Origin: Planctomycetales bacterium
Lineage (GTDB): Bacteria > Planctomycetota > Planctomycetia > Pirellulales > Thermoguttaceae
DNA: 8,407 nt
Reading direction: 5' to 3'
Assembly: GCA_007127495.1 (NCBI GenBank)
Contig: SKZG01000184.1
Coordinates: 1-8,407, forward strand
Part shown: in pieces, positions 6,536-8,407 of the stretch
Layout: each line of letters begins with the position of its first letter
Numbering within the stretch: the stretch's first letter is position 1
Program-made: the position numbers and the translations under genes
Notes under the pieces: model-generated
Database searches by the model: none
Seen by the model: only the letters and a program-made list of their open reading frames with translations
What the model was told of the DNA's origin: nothing

Positions 6536-6958
6536 CTACTCGCCAATGATCTTCACGAGCACCCGCTTAGATCGGTTGCCGTCGAATTCGCCGTAGAATA
6601 TCTGTTCCCAGGGACCGAAGTCCAATTCCCCGTTGGTGATGGCCACCACGACTTCCCGGCCCATCACCTGACGCTTGAGGTGGGCGTCGGCATTGTCCTC
6701 ACCGGTCCGATTGTGATGGTAGTGGTTCGGGTCGGGGTTGAAAGGGGCCAAATCTTCCAGCCATTTCCCGAAGTCGTGGTGCAACCCCGTCTCGTTGTCG
6801 TTGATGAATACGCTACTGGTGATATGCATGGTGTTCACCAGGACCAACCCTTCCTTCACCCCACTCTTCTTCACCGCCGCTTCGACTTGTGGCGTGATGT
6901 TTTGGAACGCCATCCTGGAGGGGATGGTGAACGCCAAATACTCTGTATGCGATTTCAT
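6536..6958 (-). CDS. yjbQ: YjbQ/UPF0047 family protein (secondary thiamine-phosphate synthase-like), 140 aa
   Basis: A single-domain cytoplasmic protein of the YjbQ family, for which weak thiamine-phosphate synthase activity has been described for the E. coli member; the physiological role is unsettled. Family motifs are intact: [15 protein letters not shown] (45-59, with the acidic Glu56), [21 protein letters not shown] (80-100; candidate metal/active-site His81, His82, His93), [21 protein letters not shown] (107-127) and a closing VLVKIIGE. Length is typical (about 130-140). ATG at 6958 is preceded on the minus strand by GAGGG (6968-6972), nine bases away. It starts 39 bases after the transporter gene ends on the same strand and is probably cotranscribed with it. 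No thiamine genes are nearby, so the enzymatic name should be treated with caution. Confidence 0.92.
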   Translation of the reverse strand: MKSHTEYLAFTIPSRMAFQNITPQVEAAVKKSGVKEGLVLVNTMHITSSVFINDNETGLHHDFGKWLEDLAPFNPDPNHYHHNRTGEDNADAHLKRQVMGREVVVAITNGELDFGPWEQIFYGEFDGNRSKRVLVKIIGE

Positions 6959-6997
6959 GGTCTGGTGCCCTCATAGATCGTGTTGCCACTGGACATT

Positions 6998-8407
6998 CTA
7001 CATGAGTGCGCCGCGCGCAGAAGGCCCCCCCGCACCCGTTTGACTTCCCTCTCGTGGCGCCAACCACAGGAGCAGGGCCGGCAAGATCAGCAGGTCGCCT
7101 ACCAGCGCCGCGCCGATGGCCAGGCACGCCAGCACGGCGAAAGTTACCAGCACGGTCATCTGGCTCAACAGCACCGTTCCGTATCCGGTCAACAGAACGA
7201 CCGTGGTCACGAACAACGCCTGGCCGACTCGGTGCAGGCTGATTTCCAAGGCCGTGGGCACGTCGCCGCTTACTTGCAACTCGCGGCTGAAACGGAAAAC
7301 CAGGTGAATGGTATCGTCCACTGCGATCCCCAAGCAAATGGTGAACACCATAATACTGGCAATTTCCAAGGGTTTGCCGACCACGTACAAATAGGTCGCC
7401 GCGCAAAGCAGCGGGAACATGTTCGGCAGCACGCACAGGGCGCCCAGCCGCACGGAGCGGAACGTGACCGCCATGACCACAAGGATTACCGCGGTGGCCA
7501 GCAGCAGGCTTCTCCAGAGGTCGTCGATCATCAACCGCACGCTGCGCAGCATCATGACCGACGGGCCGGCCATGCGCAGGCGAAAGCCCGGATACCGCGA
7601 CTCGATCTCCCGAAGGTCGACGTCGATCCTCGCCAACACGGGTTGCAGCCGCGATGCGCCCGCGTCCGGCACGTTCGCCGCGACAACCGCCATCCGCTGT
7701 GCGGAGGCGACGAACTGCGATACGATGCCCTCGTCCATGTAGCGCAGGTACGAAAGCCGTCGCGCCGCCGAGGGGGAATCGGGCAGGGCGTCGACGAGGC
7801 TGTGCAGCGACAGGGGATAGCAGATGGGCAAATGCCGAGCCAGCACGCCGTGGACGTCGTGGAGCACCTGGTACAGCGAAGGCGAGGTCATGGCAGCTCC
7901 CGCGGGCCATTCGACCAGTACATACGCCTGCATCAGGCCGCCGAACTCGCGGTCCAGTTCCTGCAGCACGGTGCGCGACCCGCTCCGCGCCGGCAGGGTA
8001 TCCGAGAAGCGGAACTCGGTGTTCAATTGGGCGGCCAAGACGGCCATGGCAAGCATGACCGCCGCCGCACCGGCAACCACCCATCGGTGCCACCGATTCA
8101 GCCACGCCACGTGGCGGCGCGCCCAGCGGGCCAAGCGGTCGGTCTTCCTGGCGGCGGCGGGAGCGGCCGGCCGCACCAGGGCCAACAGGGGCACCGTCAT
8201 CATCACCGCGACAAAGTTGATCAGCGTACCGAGCGCGCAGCTCAACCCGAATGTTCGGATGCTCTCCACCTCCGCCACGGCCAGCGATCCGAAACCGATG
8301 GCCGTCGTCAAGGCGCTCAAACCGCAAGGTACGAACAGCGTCGCGACCGCGCCGGCGACGGCCTCGAACCGGTCGCAGCCGATGCCTGAAGATCGTTGCA
8401 TCTCCAG
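6998..8407 (-). CDS. RND superfamily transporter (MMPL/hydrophobe type), C-terminal 469 residues, 5' truncated by the window
   Basis: An inner-membrane RND-type permease, probably exporting lipids or other hydrophobic compounds; the substrate cannot be read from sequence. The frame is open to the right edge, so the N-terminus is missing. In the visible part, residues about 15-80 are the last helices of the first membrane half (GLSALTTAIGFGSLAV is the RND-typical LTTAIGF motif). A helix at about 106-126 leads into the second periplasmic loop (about 127-298). Five more helices follow (about 299-316, 318-342, 348-370, 396-418, 420-449). LGIAVDDTIHLVFRF (about 359-373) is the MMPL-type motif carrying the paired Asp residues expected in proton coupling. 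The C-terminus ends in a short Gly/Ser tail. It is followed by yjbQ 39 bases downstream. An internal ATG at 8399-8401 is not a real start because it falls inside a conserved membrane half. Confidence 0.92.
   Translation of the reverse strand: MEMQRSSGIGCDRFEAVAGAVATLFVPCGLSALTTAIGFGSLAVAEVESIRTFGLSCALGTLINFVAVMMTVPLLALVRPAAPAAARKTDRLARWARRHVAWLNRWHRWVVAGAAAVMLAMAVLAAQLNTEFRFSDTLPARSGSRTVLQELDREFGGLMQAYVLVEWPAGAAMTSPSLYQVLHDVHGVLARHLPICYPLSLHSLVDALPDSPSAARRLSYLRYMDEGIVSQFVASAQRMAVVAANVPDAGASRLQPVLARIDVDLREIESRYPGFRLRMAGPSVMMLRSVRLMIDDLWRSLLLATAVILVVMAVTFRSVRLGALCVLPNMFPLLCAATYLYVVGKPLEIASIMVFTICLGIAVDDTIHLVFRFSRELQVSGDVPTALEISLHRVGQALFVTTVVLLTGYGTVLLSQMTVLVTFAVLACLAIGAALVGDLLILPALLLWLAPREGSQTGAGGPSARGALM

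Noticed and set aside
6980..8389. 469-codon open frame on the plus strand antisense to the transporter
   Set aside because: The translation is Gln/His/Arg-rich and low in hydrophobic structure, while the minus strand gives a clear RND permease with membrane helices and motifs. It is a mirror of that gene's codon bias.

Overview
This window reads as a piece of a high-GC bacterial chromosome, most likely from a planctomycete of the Pirellulales type. That placement is inferred from gene order and protein style: two GroELs flanking one GroES, followed directly by dnaJ and grpE, a nearby GAF-SpoIIE phosphatase, and TAGAAT-like -10 boxes. No rRNA or taxon-specific marker is present, so the assignment is provisional.

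Layout. (a) Positions 1-4483, plus strand: a chaperone cluster. It opens with the last 26 codons of an upstream GroEL, a Gly-Gly-Met repeat tail. It continues with groES, a second complete GroEL with no GGM tail, dnaJ, grpE and a small FmdB-type zinc-ribbon protein. Gaps between genes are about 47-96 bases, which suits one heat-shock operon. No dnaK is visible. (b) Positions 4484-4736: an apparently non-coding leader with a possible extended -10 promoter. (c) About 4737-6335: a GAF plus SpoIIE-type PP2C phosphatase, plus strand. (d) 6332-6467: a well-formed promoter whose -35 box overlaps the phosphatase stop codon, driving a tRNA-Leu(GAG). (e) 6468-6535: a short convergent intergenic region with a perfect 10-bp palindrome. 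(f) 6536-8407, minus strand: a YjbQ/UPF0047 protein preceded by the C-terminal part of an RND/MMPL transporter that runs off the right edge; these two are probably cotranscribed.

How it fits together. GroES can cap GroEL rings, and DnaJ and GrpE are the co-chaperone and nucleotide exchange factor for a DnaK encoded elsewhere, so the cluster links the two main folding machines. The tail-less second GroEL keeps the ATPase residues and most of the GroES/substrate-binding surface but has a charged C-terminus, which suggests a specialised chaperonin. The right half is general signalling, translation and envelope genes with no evident link to the chaperones. I found no CRISPR array, IS element, phage gene or defence system. 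The most interesting points are the contrast between the two GroEL tails and the FmdB gene attached to the end of the chaperone cluster.
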